Part shown: piece after piece, positions 8,294-17,042 of the stretch
Numbering within the stretch: position 1 is the stretch's first letter
Layout: each line of letters opens with the position of its first letter
Assembly (NCBI GenBank): GCA_965215715.1
Contig: OZ244129.1
Location: 2,542,001-2,606,000, forward strand
Direction of reading: 5' to 3'
DNA length: 64,000 nt
From: HXMU1428-3 sp965215715
GTDB taxonomy: Bacteria > Pseudomonadota > Alphaproteobacteria > Rhizobiales > HXMU1428-3
Notes under the pieces: model-generated
The model's input: only the letters and a program-made list of their open reading frames with translations
The model's database searches: none
What the model was told of the DNA's origin: nothing
Position numbers and translations under genes: made by a program

Positions 8294-10540
8294 ATGAGCA
8301 GAGTAACAAACCTTATGGGAGGAGACTATTTGGCGTATTTGCTAAATGGTCCTCGTGATAATTCTTATTCTGAAATGGATTTGGGTCGTGAGGGCGACTT
8401 GGGTCCTGATGGAAACCGGGCCTTAAAGAAAAAAGAACATGATTGTTCCGATGAGTTCGACTTTTACTGGCGTGATAGTTTTCATTTTGTTGAACCGGGC
8501 ACCCCAATCAGAGATATAACCGGGGGCAATAATAACCCTTATACGCCTGAGGCAGGACAAGCCCATCAAGTATTTGTGTCAAATATTGACAGCACTGATT
8601 TGTATGGCGATGGGATCAGCACCCCTTCTGGGGCTGACAGACCAGGGCCCCGTGAAATTTCCAACGAAATATTCGATCAAACGCAAGATTTACCCAGCAC
8701 CATAGGCGCTTCAAATTTCTTATGGATGTGGGGCCAGTTTTTGGATCATGATATCAACTTAACTCTGGGTGGCACTGAACGCTTTGATATTGACGTGCCA
8801 ATTGGTGATCCTGATTTCGATCCTATGAATACTGGCGCTATGAAAATTCATCTTACCCGTTCAGATCACGCACCAGGGACAGGAGAGGGGACAGGCACGC
8901 CAGCGCAACAAATCAATGGCATCACCGCTTTTATCGACGCTTCAAATGTTTATGGGTCTGACCCTATAAGGGAAGCTGCTTTAAGAGATGTGGGCGGAAA
9001 ATTGAAGGTTAGTGCTGATGATATGCTTCCCCTTAATACTGATGGATTAGAAAATGCAAACGACACTCATATTTTCTCTGATGAAGAGATGTATCTTGCA
9101 GGCGATGTCAGAGCCAATGAAAACGCGGCTTTAACAAGCCTGCACACGCTTTTTGTAAGAGAGCACAACCGTCTGGTTGATGAACTTTCACAAAAGTTTC
9201 CGTCTTTGGATGATGATGAGCTTTACCAACAGGCAAAAGCTATTGTTGAGGCTCAGATGCAGATCATTACATACAATGAGTTCTTGCCACTCATCATTGG
9301 TGAAAACGCACTTGATCAATATAGTGGCTATGATCCGAGTGTTGATCCGCAAATCAGCGTTGAGTTTGCAACAGCTGCGTTTCGTATTGGCCATACGATG
9401 CTAAATGGCACGATCGCTCGCATGGAAGAAGATGGCAGCACATCATCACATAATAACCTGGGGCTCCTGCATGCTTTCTTTAACCCTTATGAGGTTACTG
9501 ATGATAAAATGAATGACTTAATGCGCGGCCAAGCGGCCACGACCAGTCAGGCGATTGACACCTTCATCATTGATGATGTGCGCAACTTCTTATTTGGCCC
9601 TCCTGGTGCTGGTGGGTTAGATCTGGGCGCCCTTAACATCCAGCGTGGTCGCGACCATGGTTTACCTGACCTCAACACTGTGCGCTCATCATATGGGCTA
9701 GACCCTTACATGAGTTTTGGTGATTTGACGTCTGATGCTTATTTGGCCTCACAATTGGAAATGGTTTATGGGAGCATCGATAAAGTTGATCTGTTTGTTG
9801 GTGGCCTTGCGGAAGATAATGTACCCGGCGCAACGGTTGGTGAAACATTCCAATTCATTTTGGTCGATCAATTTACGCGGCTGCGCGATGGAGATTCATT
9901 TTGGTATGAAAATCGTTTTTCTGAATACACAATTGAACATCTGGAACAGACAAAACTATCTGACATTATCTTGCGTAATAGCGATATAGACTACATTCAA
10001 AATAATGTCTTTCTACAATCAGATCGCATCGGCGGCACAGATAGAAAAGATAAATTAATTGGCGATGAAGACCGTGATTTGATCATTGGCTTTAAGGGCA
10101 ATGATCTCATCAAGGGCAAAGCTGGAGATGACGACCTGTTTGGGGGGCATGGCAGGGACAAAATCTATGGCGGGGCCGGTGATGACTTTATCTATGGCGA
10201 GAAAGGGAATGACCTCATCAAGGGCAATGACGGCGATGATCATCTATTTGGCGGTCATGGCCGAGATAAAATCTATGGCGGGGCCGGTGATGACTTTATT
10301 TGTGGCGGGAAAGGAAATGACACCATCAATGGCGGCAAAGGGTTTGATACCGTTTATGTGGATGCAAACTTTTTTGATGTTGATCTTAAACACACCAAAA
10401 ATGGTTTCATCTTGACCAGCCAGGATGAGGGTAGAGACCGCCTTTTTAACGTTGAGCAATTGAAGTTCAATGATTGCACTTACACTAAGGTCACAGATGA
10501 TGATTATGAGATTGTCCATTATGATTTTTTTGAGATCTAG
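8294..10540 (+). CDS. Animal-type haem peroxidase with C-terminal RTX calcium-binding repeats
   Basis: 748 residues. Residues ~60-560 form a peroxidase/cyclooxygenase-superfamily domain. The distal histidine lies in GQFLDHDINL (H152, also the usual Ca/haem-linking Asp), TLFVREHNRL is at ~285-294, and the proximal histidine is in FRIGHTMLNG (H367). Residues ~575-690 hold nonapeptide repeats of the GGxGxDxxx type (GGHGRDKIYGGAGDDFIYG and similar), part of which is a 108-bp duplication at DNA level. No N-terminal signal is present, so type I secretion through a C-terminal signal is expected. Members make hypohalous acids or oxidise halides and phenols. No T1SS genes are adjacent. Confidence 0.92.
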   Translation: MSRVTNLMGGDYLAYLLNGPRDNSYSEMDLGREGDLGPDGNRALKKKEHDCSDEFDFYWRDSFHFVEPGTPIRDITGGNNNPYTPEAGQAHQVFVSNIDSTDLYGDGISTPSGADRPGPREISNEIFDQTQDLPSTIGASNFLWMWGQFLDHDINLTLGGTERFDIDVPIGDPDFDPMNTGAMKIHLTRSDHAPGTGEGTGTPAQQINGITAFIDASNVYGSDPIREAALRDVGGKLKVSADDMLPLNTDGLENANDTHIFSDEEMYLAGDVRANENAALTSLHTLFVREHNRLVDELSQKFPSLDDDELYQQAKAIVEAQMQIITYNEFLPLIIGENALDQYSGYDPSVDPQISVEFATAAFRIGHTMLNGTIARMEEDGSTSSHNNLGLLHAFFNPYEVTDDKMNDLMRGQAATTSQAIDTFIIDDVRNFLFGPPGAGGLDLGALNIQRGRDHGLPDLNTVRSSYGLDPYMSFGDLTSDAYLASQLEMVYGSIDKVDLFVGGLAEDNVPGATVGETFQFILVDQFTRLRDGDSFWYENRFSEYTIEHLEQTKLSDIILRNSDIDYIQNNVFLQSDRIGGTDRKDKLIGDEDRDLIIGFKGNDLIKGKAGDDDLFGGHGRDKIYGGAGDDFIYGEKGNDLIKGNDGDDHLFGGHGRDKIYGGAGDDFICGGKGNDTINGGKGFDTVYVDANFFDVDLKHTKNGFILTSQDEGRDRLFNVEQLKFNDCTYTKVTDDDYEIVHYDFFEI

Positions 10541-10575
10541 AGCGCGTTGCTTTTTTATTGCATTCACGAAACGCT

Positions 10576-10933
10576 TTTCTTTTATCTCACGGGCGTTTTT
10601 TCGCTCAAAAAGCGAAAAGCCCTGCGGGTGGGACGGCGCTTGACGCCGGGCGCTTTAAAAGCGCCATGTCCGTGCTCTGAAAAAGAGCACTCCCTTCTTC
10701 GTAAGGCAGCCTAACGCCCAGGATTTGTGAATCCATATAAAAGCAACTTGCTCTAGCGTTTCTTTTATCTCACGGGCGTTTTTTCGCTCAAAAAGCGAAA
10801 AGCCCTGCGGGTGGGGCGGCGCTTGACGCCGGGCGCTTTAAAAGCGCCATGTCCGTGCTCTGAAAAAGAGCACTCCCTTCTTCGTAAGGCAACCTAAAGT
10901 GCAAGATTTGTGAATCTATATAAAAGCAACTTG
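10576..10933. repeat. Direct repeat of a ~175-bp structured intergenic element (two copies)
   Basis: Copies at 10576-10750 and 10758-10933 have a 183-bp period and only a few differences. Each contains three inverted repeats: TTTTTCGCT/AGCGAAAA, a GGCGCTT...AAGCGCC arm pair, and GTGCTC/GAGCAC. Each ends TATAAAAGCAACTTG. The copies are non-coding and could be a mobile palindromic element or a structured RNA. They follow the peroxidase stop codon and precede the terminator of the leftward oxidase gene. Confidence 0.9.
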
Positions 10934-10968
10934 ATTCTGGTGTACTGACTTTTTGAACAAAAAGAAAA

Positions 10969-10999
10969 AGGCATATCTTTCGCAGATATGCCTTTTTTT
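10969..10999 (-). terminator. Intrinsic terminator downstream of the multicopper oxidase
   Basis: Ten-base stem AGGCATATCT/AGATATGCCT with a TTCGC loop, preceded by an A-rich run (the T-tract for leftward transcripts) and followed by TTTTTTT. It is probably bidirectional. Confidence 0.9.
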
Positions 11000-11025
11000 A
11001 TCAATGACAAATCATTCGTAGGTTT

Positions 11026-12441
11026 TTAAGCAACACGGATAAAACCGGCCAATCCTGTTTTTTGATGCTCGATTACATGGCAGTGGAACGCCCAGTCGCC
11101 CCGATTGTCAGCAACCAGTGCAACATCAATGATTTCATCTTTCAAAAGCAGCATTGTGTCTGTCCAGTTGGCGGCAACCTTTCGTTTGTTGGAGCGCAGG
11201 GGCCGAAATGCCAACCCATGGAGATGAATTGGGTGCAGATTAGGCGATTCATTGCGTAGCCTTAGAATATAGCTTTTGCCGAATTCCAAAGTGGCAAGGG
11301 GACCGGTGCCTTTGGCATCATCACCTGGCCATGGCTTTCGATTAATTGACCAAAAGGTTTTGCCAAGGGTGCCGCAAAAACCATTGTTAGGCGCCAAGCC
11401 ATCTGGCGACCAGCCAAAAACAAACTCATGAATTTGGGCTTGTTTTAAATTTGGTTGCGATACGGGGTTGGGCTTTAAAGGTTTTAGTTCGGCCAAAGTG
11501 CGCTTGAGGTTGGGGCCTTTTGCCCGCAAGGTTGCCATGATCCTGTTGGCGCCAGATTTCCTGGCAAAGATCGAGATTGTTTGCCCTTCCGAGGCTGGCA
11601 TTTTAAGGGCGATGTCGACCCGCTGACCAGGGCCTAAGATCAAAAGCTGATTTTCATCTGGCATCGGCACGGACTGTTCAATCGGGTGTCCATCCCAGGC
11701 GATTATTTCCCCCTTTGCACTAGATAGGTATAGTTTGTAGATGCGGGTGGTGTCTGTGTTGACCAAACGCAAACGGACAAGCCCGCCGGTCGGATGATCA
11801 TAAAGCGGGGCTTGGCGCCAATTGGCTGTCAGGACATTGCCATGGGTGCCAGAGCGCGCTGCACCGCGCAGGGTATAAGGGGTGCGCAGAGCGTCTTGTT
11901 TATCCAGTTTAAAATCGCGCAGATTAATCACCTGGTCATCATTAAAACCTGGGTCAATCGATTCTTTGATCACCATCACGCCTGTGAGCCCACGGGCAAT
12001 TTGTGTCATGGTCATGCAATGGGGGTGATACCAATGAGTGCCTGCATCTGGCGGGGTGAATTTATATTGAAAGCTGTCGCCTTGGGCCAGAGGCAGTTGG
12101 GTGAGATAGGGCACGCCATCCATTTCATTGGGCAAGCGGATGCCATGCCAATGTATGGTTGTGTATTCGTCTAATGTGTTGGTGACGTTGAGTGCCATGG
12201 GTTTGCCTTGCCGGCCATATAAGACCGGGGGCGGGCCATCAGGAGACAGGCTGATCAATCCATGGGTTGGCTTTTCTCGCAAAAGATAGCTTGCCGTTTG
12301 GATTTTCAGATGATGGCTTATCAGGGCGTTTTCGCCCTTGTCGTGCAAATGCTGATTGCCCTTGGCCGCAAACCCAACGCCTGCAAGAGCGCCACTGCCT
12401 AGGGCCGCTGCCATAGAAACAAGTAAATCGCGCCGTTTCAC
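11026..12441 (-). CDS. Multicopper oxidase, Tat-exported (CueO/CopA type)
   Basis: 471 residues. The N-terminus MKRRDLLVSMAAALG followed by small hydrophobic residues is a Tat signal. The four copper-binding blocks are present in order: HWHGIRLPNEMDGV (~97), HWYHPHCM (~136), HPIHLHGLAF (~405) and HCHVIEHQKTGL (~452), giving the type 1, 2 and 3 copper ligands. The type 1 axial position after HxxxH appears to be Leu rather than Met, which suggests a higher-potential, laccase-like site. It probably oxidises Cu(I) or phenols in the periplasm. It is transcribed alone, ahead of the accessory copper module. Confidence 0.92.
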   Translation of the reverse strand: MKRRDLLVSMAAALGSGALAGVGFAAKGNQHLHDKGENALISHHLKIQTASYLLREKPTHGLISLSPDGPPPVLYGRQGKPMALNVTNTLDEYTTIHWHGIRLPNEMDGVPYLTQLPLAQGDSFQYKFTPPDAGTHWYHPHCMTMTQIARGLTGVMVIKESIDPGFNDDQVINLRDFKLDKQDALRTPYTLRGAARSGTHGNVLTANWRQAPLYDHPTGGLVRLRLVNTDTTRIYKLYLSSAKGEIIAWDGHPIEQSVPMPDENQLLILGPGQRVDIALKMPASEGQTISIFARKSGANRIMATLRAKGPNLKRTLAELKPLKPNPVSQPNLKQAQIHEFVFGWSPDGLAPNNGFCGTLGKTFWSINRKPWPGDDAKGTGPLATLEFGKSYILRLRNESPNLHPIHLHGLAFRPLRSNKRKVAANWTDTMLLLKDEIIDVALVADNRGDWAFHCHVIEHQKTGLAGFIRVA

Positions 12442-12696
12442 AATACTCTCCTTCCAATGCCTTCATTCAATCAGCGATTAGAGTTGCCAGATCAGGTATG
12501 TGAAGCAGGATTTAGTTTTTATTCTTAATGATATCAATTCCTTGAGATTGATCAATGTTTGTTTTGGATCGGGAATAAAATTCATGATTTTGCGAAAAAG
12601 GGGCCCAATGCCTGCTTTCGTTTTCAAGCCATCTGATATATAAACGCCTCATATTGATTTTATTAAGAAGTGCTTGTACTGGGAGTTTTGTAAAAT

Positions 12697-13452
12697 ATGC
12701 AAACTGTGATTTGTATGAAGTGGGGCGATCGTTATGGCTCTGACTATGTTAATAAGCTTTATAACATGGTGTCTCGTAGTACACAGCGTCCTTTGCGTTT
12801 TATCTGTTTAACCGATGACCGGTCAGGGATTGCCAGTGAGGTGGAGTGCGGTGAGATCCCTCCGATTGATCTTCCAGCCGATATTCGCGTAAAGGGATGG
12901 CGCAAACTCTCTTTATGGCAAGACAAATTGGTGGCAGAAAATGGGCCGATTGAAGGGCCGTTTTTATTTTTTGATCTTGATATTATCCTGCCTGGGGGTC
13001 CGCAATCGGTTGATGATTTTTTTGATTATATGCCTGAAGAGACCTATGTGGTGATTGAAAACTGGCCCCAAAAGGGCAAAAACATTGGCAATACGTCGGT
13101 ATTTCGTTTGTCTGTTGGCTCGCAAACCATTGTGTATAATCAATTGCATGAAAAGCCAGAAACGGCTTATGGAACCTTTCCCAATTCTCAAACCTATGTT
13201 TCGCGCACCAGCAAAACAATGGCCTTTTGGCCCGATGAGTGGTGTGTGAGTTTTAAACATTCTTTGTTACCGCCCTGGCCTTTGCGTTTTTTTAAAGCTC
13301 CAACCTTATGGCCTGGCATTAAAGCGGTGGCCTTTACAGGTAAGCCTGACCCTGATGAAGCGGCAATCGGTGTTTGGCCAGAAAAAAAGCCTTGGAAGAA
13401 ATTATATAAATTCATTAAGCCATCTGTTTGGATTGACGAGCATTGGCGGTAA
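12697..13452 (+). CDS. Putative glycosyltransferase-like protein (GT-A-like, DxD motif)
   Basis: 251 residues, cytosolic, with no signal or membrane segment. The N-terminal MQTVICMKWGDRYGSDYVNKL and the central PFLFFDLDIIL, which holds a hydrophobic strand followed by Asp-x-Asp, resemble nucleotide-sugar-binding folds of GT-A transferases. There is no clear biosynthetic neighbour, so donor and acceptor are unknown. Its upstream region contains only AT-rich sequence. A TGGGAG ribosome site precedes the ATG by 17 bases, so the start is somewhat uncertain. Confidence 0.6.
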   Translation: MQTVICMKWGDRYGSDYVNKLYNMVSRSTQRPLRFICLTDDRSGIASEVECGEIPPIDLPADIRVKGWRKLSLWQDKLVAENGPIEGPFLFFDLDIILPGGPQSVDDFFDYMPEETYVVIENWPQKGKNIGNTSVFRLSVGSQTIVYNQLHEKPETAYGTFPNSQTYVSRTSKTMAFWPDEWCVSFKHSLLPPWPLRFFKAPTLWPGIKAVAFTGKPDPDEAAIGVWPEKKPWKKLYKFIKPSVWIDEHWR

Positions 13453-13835
13453 CATCTTCATATTCAATCAAGTTTGCACATGACCTTCTTACAAGAGATG
13501 GTTTGGCTTCAATTGTATAATTGTTTCATAGGGATAATGGCGTGCTCGTTCGAACTTTGTTCGAACTCGAGATTAAATGAAAGGGCGGCTATTTTTAGAA
13601 AAAGAAATGGCGCGCCGGGGAAGCACCAAATTTCTTCATAAGTCATTGATATAAAATAATTATTTTTTCTAAAAATAAGCTCCTCCACCATTTACTCCAC
13701 CATTTATTTTTGGTAGCGAGAGGTGGTCTGGGGTGGCTTGAAATAGAAAAATAAATTCTTAGATATATATAGCCTAGGTTTAAACTTTGAAACCATAGGA
13801 CATCGCGATGCTCCGAATACACAAGGAGTATTGTG
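13453..13835. other. Intergenic region at the start of the accessory segment
   Basis: No gene recognised. Notable are TTCGAACTTTGTTCGAA near 13545 and the adjacent pair CTCCACCATTT/ACTCCACCATTT at 13680-13705. The CTCCACCA string resembles the 3' end of a tRNA or tmRNA and might be an attachment-site remnant, but no tRNA body is seen. Confidence 0.35.
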
Positions 13836-14015
13836 ATGAAGAAATTCCTTAATAAGAAACAGGTGATGGCGCTGACGTCTCTTTCTGATGAAACTATACG
13901 CCGTTGGGAAAAGGACAGTAGGTTCCCAAAGAGGTTAAGACTGTCCCCGACTAAAACGGTCTGGTTTGAAGACGAAGTACTGGAATGGCAGCAACTGAAG
14001 CTGGACGAAAGGTGA
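13836..14015 (+). CDS. AlpA-family helix-turn-helix regulator
   Basis: 59 residues from the ATG at 13836, chosen over the GTG three bases earlier because the AAGGAG site at 13823 is better spaced. It has the MerR/excisionase-like winged helix seen in AlpA proteins: FLNKKQVMALTSLSDETIRR, then WEKDSRFPKRLRLSPTKTVW and FEDEVLEWQQ. AlpA proteins activate integrase or excision genes on prophages and genomic islands. Here no integrase follows; a terminator comes directly after, so it is a single-gene unit and may mark an island border. Confidence 0.85.
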   Translation: MKKFLNKKQVMALTSLSDETIRRWEKDSRFPKRLRLSPTKTVWFEDEVLEWQQLKLDER

Positions 14016-14046
14016 TTTCGCAAACAACACTCCGATTATTGGAGTG

Positions 14047-14082
14047 AAGGTGATCAGGTGTGTTGCCTGGTCACCTTTTTTT
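14047..14082 (+). terminator. Intrinsic terminator after the AlpA gene
   Basis: Stem AGGTGATCAGG/CCTGGTCACCT (one G-T type mismatch) with a short TGTGTTG loop, followed by TTTTTTT. Confidence 0.85.
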
Positions 14083-14594
14083 ATTAAACAAATGTATGAA
14101 GAAATTTAGAAACAAAAACAAGATAGGAGCTTAAGTCACCAGCTGGTGCTCTTATTGGTTTTTGTAAGACAAAACTAACATCTTCTGGAGGGAAGGGGAA
14201 AGGTGTTCAACAGCTTGCTTTACATTGAGATTATTTGAACTGTAGTGGTTCTGACTTGATCTAGCAGTTCAGGCCTGTTGGTTCTTACCTAATCTGACAC
14301 GGCACAAATTAATAACATAACAAGGATGAAGGCGCCGTCAGGGCAGACGACGTCTGGTATTTGGGCCAGAGCGGACTTACATATAAAAATGTCTTATTAG
14401 GCCTAAATTGACCCCAACCAGACTTTTCATGGGTAATTGGCAATAATGTCGAATTTAAATTGATTCTCGCATAAGCAGGGGCTTAATTTGCTCGATTTAA
14501 GCTTTTCTGCAGTACAAAATCTTTAAACATAATTCCATTTTAATTTGAACTGAAGGGAAACCTACAGTGTTTCAAATCAAAAGGAGATATTAAA
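14083..14594. other. Non-coding region before the PepSY operon
   Basis: About 510 bp without a recognisable gene. It ends with an AAGGAG ribosome site eight bases before the PepSY start. The G+C-rich part at 14330-14370 looks different from its AT-rich flanks and may be a relic. Confidence 0.4.
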
Positions 14595-14846
14595 ATGCGT
14601 ACATTAATTATTCTAGCTGCACTTCTTTTTTCAGCTCCTGCCTATGCGACTGAGCTATCTAAAGATACTGTTCTTGGTACCACCATTTCAGAAGTACAGA
14701 CGACGCTAACTAACATGGGTTATGAAATTCGGAAGAGCGAATTGGAGGATGGTAAGATTGAAGTCTATTTTGTTAAAGGTGATAAAATGGGTGAGGTCTA
14801 TGTCAGTACGGTAACTGGTAAAATCACTAAGCTAAAAATGAAGTGA
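14595..14846 (+). CDS. Small periplasmic PepSY-domain protein
   Basis: 83 residues. Residues 1-18 form a signal peptide ending AYA. The remainder, about 65 residues, has the PepSY pattern: VLGTTISEVQTTLTNMGYEI, then a beta strand IEVYFVKGDKMGEVYVS and TGKITKLKMK. PepSY domains bind or inhibit and are common beside cytochrome b561 proteins and two-component systems. It is the first gene of a three-gene operon with the cytochrome and a membrane LuxR protein, seven bases ahead of the next start. Confidence 0.85.
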   Translation: MRTLIILAALLFSAPAYATELSKDTVLGTTISEVQTTLTNMGYEIRKSELEDGKIEVYFVKGDKMGEVYVSTVTGKITKLKMK

Positions 14847-14853
14847 GCCTACC

Positions 14854-15429
14854 ATGTTAGTAAATGATAAAATTGTTAGCGAGCGCTCAAGCGCTCGCAA
14901 CATCATGGTCTGGGATCCACTTGTCAGGCTAATACATTGGAGTCTTGCAATAGCCATTATACTTAATGGTGCAATTGTAGATGAGGAAAGTTCTTTACAT
15001 GAATGGATAGGGTATTTTGCAGTTGGTCTTATTGGTGTCAGACTAATTTGGGGGCTGATTGGATCGTCACATGCAAGATTTTCTGCATTCCCTCCTAATC
15101 CTGTAGTAGCAATTCGTCACTTAGTGGCTTTGTCCAGAGGCGATAAAACCGTGCATCTATCCCATAACCCTATTGGCGCATTAATGGTTTATAATATCTG
15201 GCTGACAGTACTCTTACTCGGTATAACGGGGTATATGATGGGTACAATCAGTTTTTTTGGTGTTGATTGGGTGGAAGAAGCCCATGAAATGGCATTTAAC
15301 TGGCTTGTCTTCTCAATCATTCTTCATATCGGCGGTGTTATGTTTGACACTTGGCGAACTGGTGTGCCTATTGTTAGTGCTATGATAAACGGAAGAAAAC
15401 GCATACCTGAGGACAGTCCAATAGAATGA
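14854..15429 (+). CDS. Cytochrome b561-family membrane protein
   Basis: 191 residues with four membrane helices. Haem-ligating histidines are in VRLIHWSLAI (~H27), SSLHEWIGYF (~H49) and HEMAFNWLVFSIILHIGG near residue 160. It resembles the cytochrome b/b6-like proteins that often follow PepSY proteins and act in electron transfer from quinol to periplasmic acceptors. It lies between the PepSY gene and the LuxR-type gene, and its stop codon overlaps the next ATG (ATGA). Confidence 0.88.
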   Translation: MLVNDKIVSERSSARNIMVWDPLVRLIHWSLAIAIILNGAIVDEESSLHEWIGYFAVGLIGVRLIWGLIGSSHARFSAFPPNPVVAIRHLVALSRGDKTVHLSHNPIGALMVYNIWLTVLLLGITGYMMGTISFFGVDWVEEAHEMAFNWLVFSIILHIGGVMFDTWRTGVPIVSAMINGRKRIPEDSPIE

Positions 15430-15941
15430 TTGCACGCTATTTCCCAATAATAAAACGAGAGCGCCGAGCAGTGGTGCTCTCCACTATAATTCTATTGCAG
15501 GCACTGTGTGCAATATTTTTTATTGGCGATGTGATTTACGATCTCAGTCAGGGAGACCATCTTGATAACCTTCACTTAATCCTTGAAGGGTTGGCCGCCC
15601 TCGCTTTGATCGCTGGCGTCATTTATCTTATGCATGAACTGCGTGATCTTCTTGACCGTATGGCTTCAATGGAATTTGGTCTTCGTGTAGCGCGGGGTGA
15701 AATGATTACCCTCATTGAAAGCTTTTTTGATCATTGGCAATTGACTCCATCGGAACGCGAGATTGCATTTCTGATACTTAAGGGCATCGATAATGATGCC
15801 ATTTCTAAAATGCGTGGAACTGCACAGGGTACTGTTCGAGCGCAATGCACCCAGATATATGCAAAGGCAAAAGTTGATGGGCGTACTCAACTTTTAAGCA
15901 TATTTATGGAAGAACTCCTTCACGTTGGCGAAGAGCGGTAA
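15426..15941 (+). CDS. Membrane-anchored LuxR-type helix-turn-helix protein
   Basis: 171 residues. Two membrane segments (~20-37 and ~50-68) are followed by a short coiled stretch and a C-terminal LuxR/GerE DNA-binding domain: LTPSEREIAFLILKGIDNDA then ISKMRGTAQGTVRAQ and a terminal helix. The start overlaps the stop of the cytochrome gene by four bases (ATGA), so the two are translationally coupled. The arrangement suggests a regulator tethered to the membrane that senses the redox state of the cytochrome; that role is inference. Confidence 0.8.
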   Translation: MIARYFPIIKRERRAVVLSTIILLQALCAIFFIGDVIYDLSQGDHLDNLHLILEGLAALALIAGVIYLMHELRDLLDRMASMEFGLRVARGEMITLIESFFDHWQLTPSEREIAFLILKGIDNDAISKMRGTAQGTVRAQCTQIYAKAKVDGRTQLLSIFMEELLHVGEER

Positions 15942-16141
15942 TTAAACAAAATATATAGCCTGCTTTTGATAGGTTAGTGACTGTCTTAAAGCTTGATAAT
16001 ATAGTAGCTATCTGCCCCGCAGAAGAACCACCCATCTCGACCATAATTGGCGCATTAATTTCTTTTAAAAACACTAACCATTATGAAGAAGATGAGAAAT
16101 ATTTGTCCCGTTGTTGTCGGTAATCAATAAATGGTCATGAT

Positions 16142-16786
16142 CTAAATTCGTGTTGACCAACCAAACCATAGGGCAATGCAAGCAAGAATTAAAGATAAAC
16201 TACGGCGAACTATTCTGCTTTGGTCTGGGTTATCAAGCAACTGTTTAAAACTTCCTGCCAGTATGACAATTGCAGCATGAATGGCAGTTGCTATCATTAC
16301 ATATAATATTGAGAGCAATATAAGTTGGCCTGTGACAGAGGTTGAAGAGTCTACAAAGCCGGGTAATACAACCACATAAAACAAACCGGCTTTGGGGGTT
16401 AACAAGTTTGTAATAAGCCCGCGAAAAAAGAATTTAGCATAGTCTTCATTAGCATTATCATTTACATTTGTATTACCCGCTGAGGTTTTACTTTCTCCTT
16501 GCCACCCTTCCCATGCCAGCCACAATAAATAAAAAATACCAGACCATCTTAGCGCTTGATATAAAAAGGGTGAATTTGAAATTAGGGCAGCTAAACCCAA
16601 AGCTGCAGCAATACCTATAATTAAAAGTCCAAGAGCAACACCTGCTGTTGTAGCAAGACCGGCACGTTGCCCAGCGGTCGCGCTGACTAGTGCCAGATAC
16701 CCCATATTTGGCCCAGGTGTTAATTCGATAATTAAGTACGTGATTGCAAATGGAATAAGCAGTGGTGGCAAAAACTCTATTAACAT
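16142..16786 (-). CDS. LysE/RhtB-family exporter
   Basis: 214 residues, about six membrane helices. The N-terminal ITYLIIELTPGPNMGYLALV, with the family's TPGPN motif, then GQRAGLATTAGVALG, and the middle GLITNLLTPKAGLFYVVVLPGF are diagnostic of the LysE/RhtB amino-acid or small-molecule exporters. The substrate is not predictable. It is transcribed leftwards, alone, and sits beside a gene remnant and the CopA ATPase, all on the minus strand. Confidence 0.88.
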   Translation of the reverse strand: MLIEFLPPLLIPFAITYLIIELTPGPNMGYLALVSATAGQRAGLATTAGVALGLLIIGIAAALGLAALISNSPFLYQALRWSGIFYLLWLAWEGWQGESKTSAGNTNVNDNANEDYAKFFFRGLITNLLTPKAGLFYVVVLPGFVDSSTSVTGQLILLSILYVMIATAIHAAIVILAGSFKQLLDNPDQSRIVRRSLSLILACIALWFGWSTRI

Positions 16787-16797
16787 ATCTATGATTT

Positions 16798-16959
16798 AAA
16801 CCGTTTTAAGTTGCGCCTTCAAATCGTCAATTTGTGATATAAGCTCCAAAGCTAATGCAGCGCCTGCTGGATTCAAGTTAAGGCCTTTTTCAAGTCGTAA
16901 AACTTTTTTGATTTGTATAATGGTTATTTCAGAAAAATGCCAATTTGTTACATCATCAC
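16798..16959 (-). pseudogene. Remnant of a CbpM-like chaperone modulator
   Basis: A leftward frame with no start codon encodes about 52 residues; its end reads VLRLEKGLNLNPAGAALALE followed by LISQIDDLKAQLKTV and a stop. This matches the C-terminal half of CbpM/MerR-like modulators of the DnaJ-like protein CbpA. The N-terminal half is missing, because a TAA lies directly upstream in frame. DnaJ/CbpM pairs are often found beside copper ATPases, so a larger ancestral cluster is plausible. Confidence 0.4.
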
Positions 16960-17042
16960 CAATAATTAGAAATTAAACTCCAATGCCTAGTCAAATTGTT
17001 CCCATTATTTACCTTCTGATTTAATTCAGTTCCCAGTGAGTA

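Noticed and set aside
13680..13705. CTCCACCA repeats as a tRNA or tmRNA 3' end
   Set aside because: No cloverleaf or acceptor partner could be found upstream; kept only as a remark in the gap entry.
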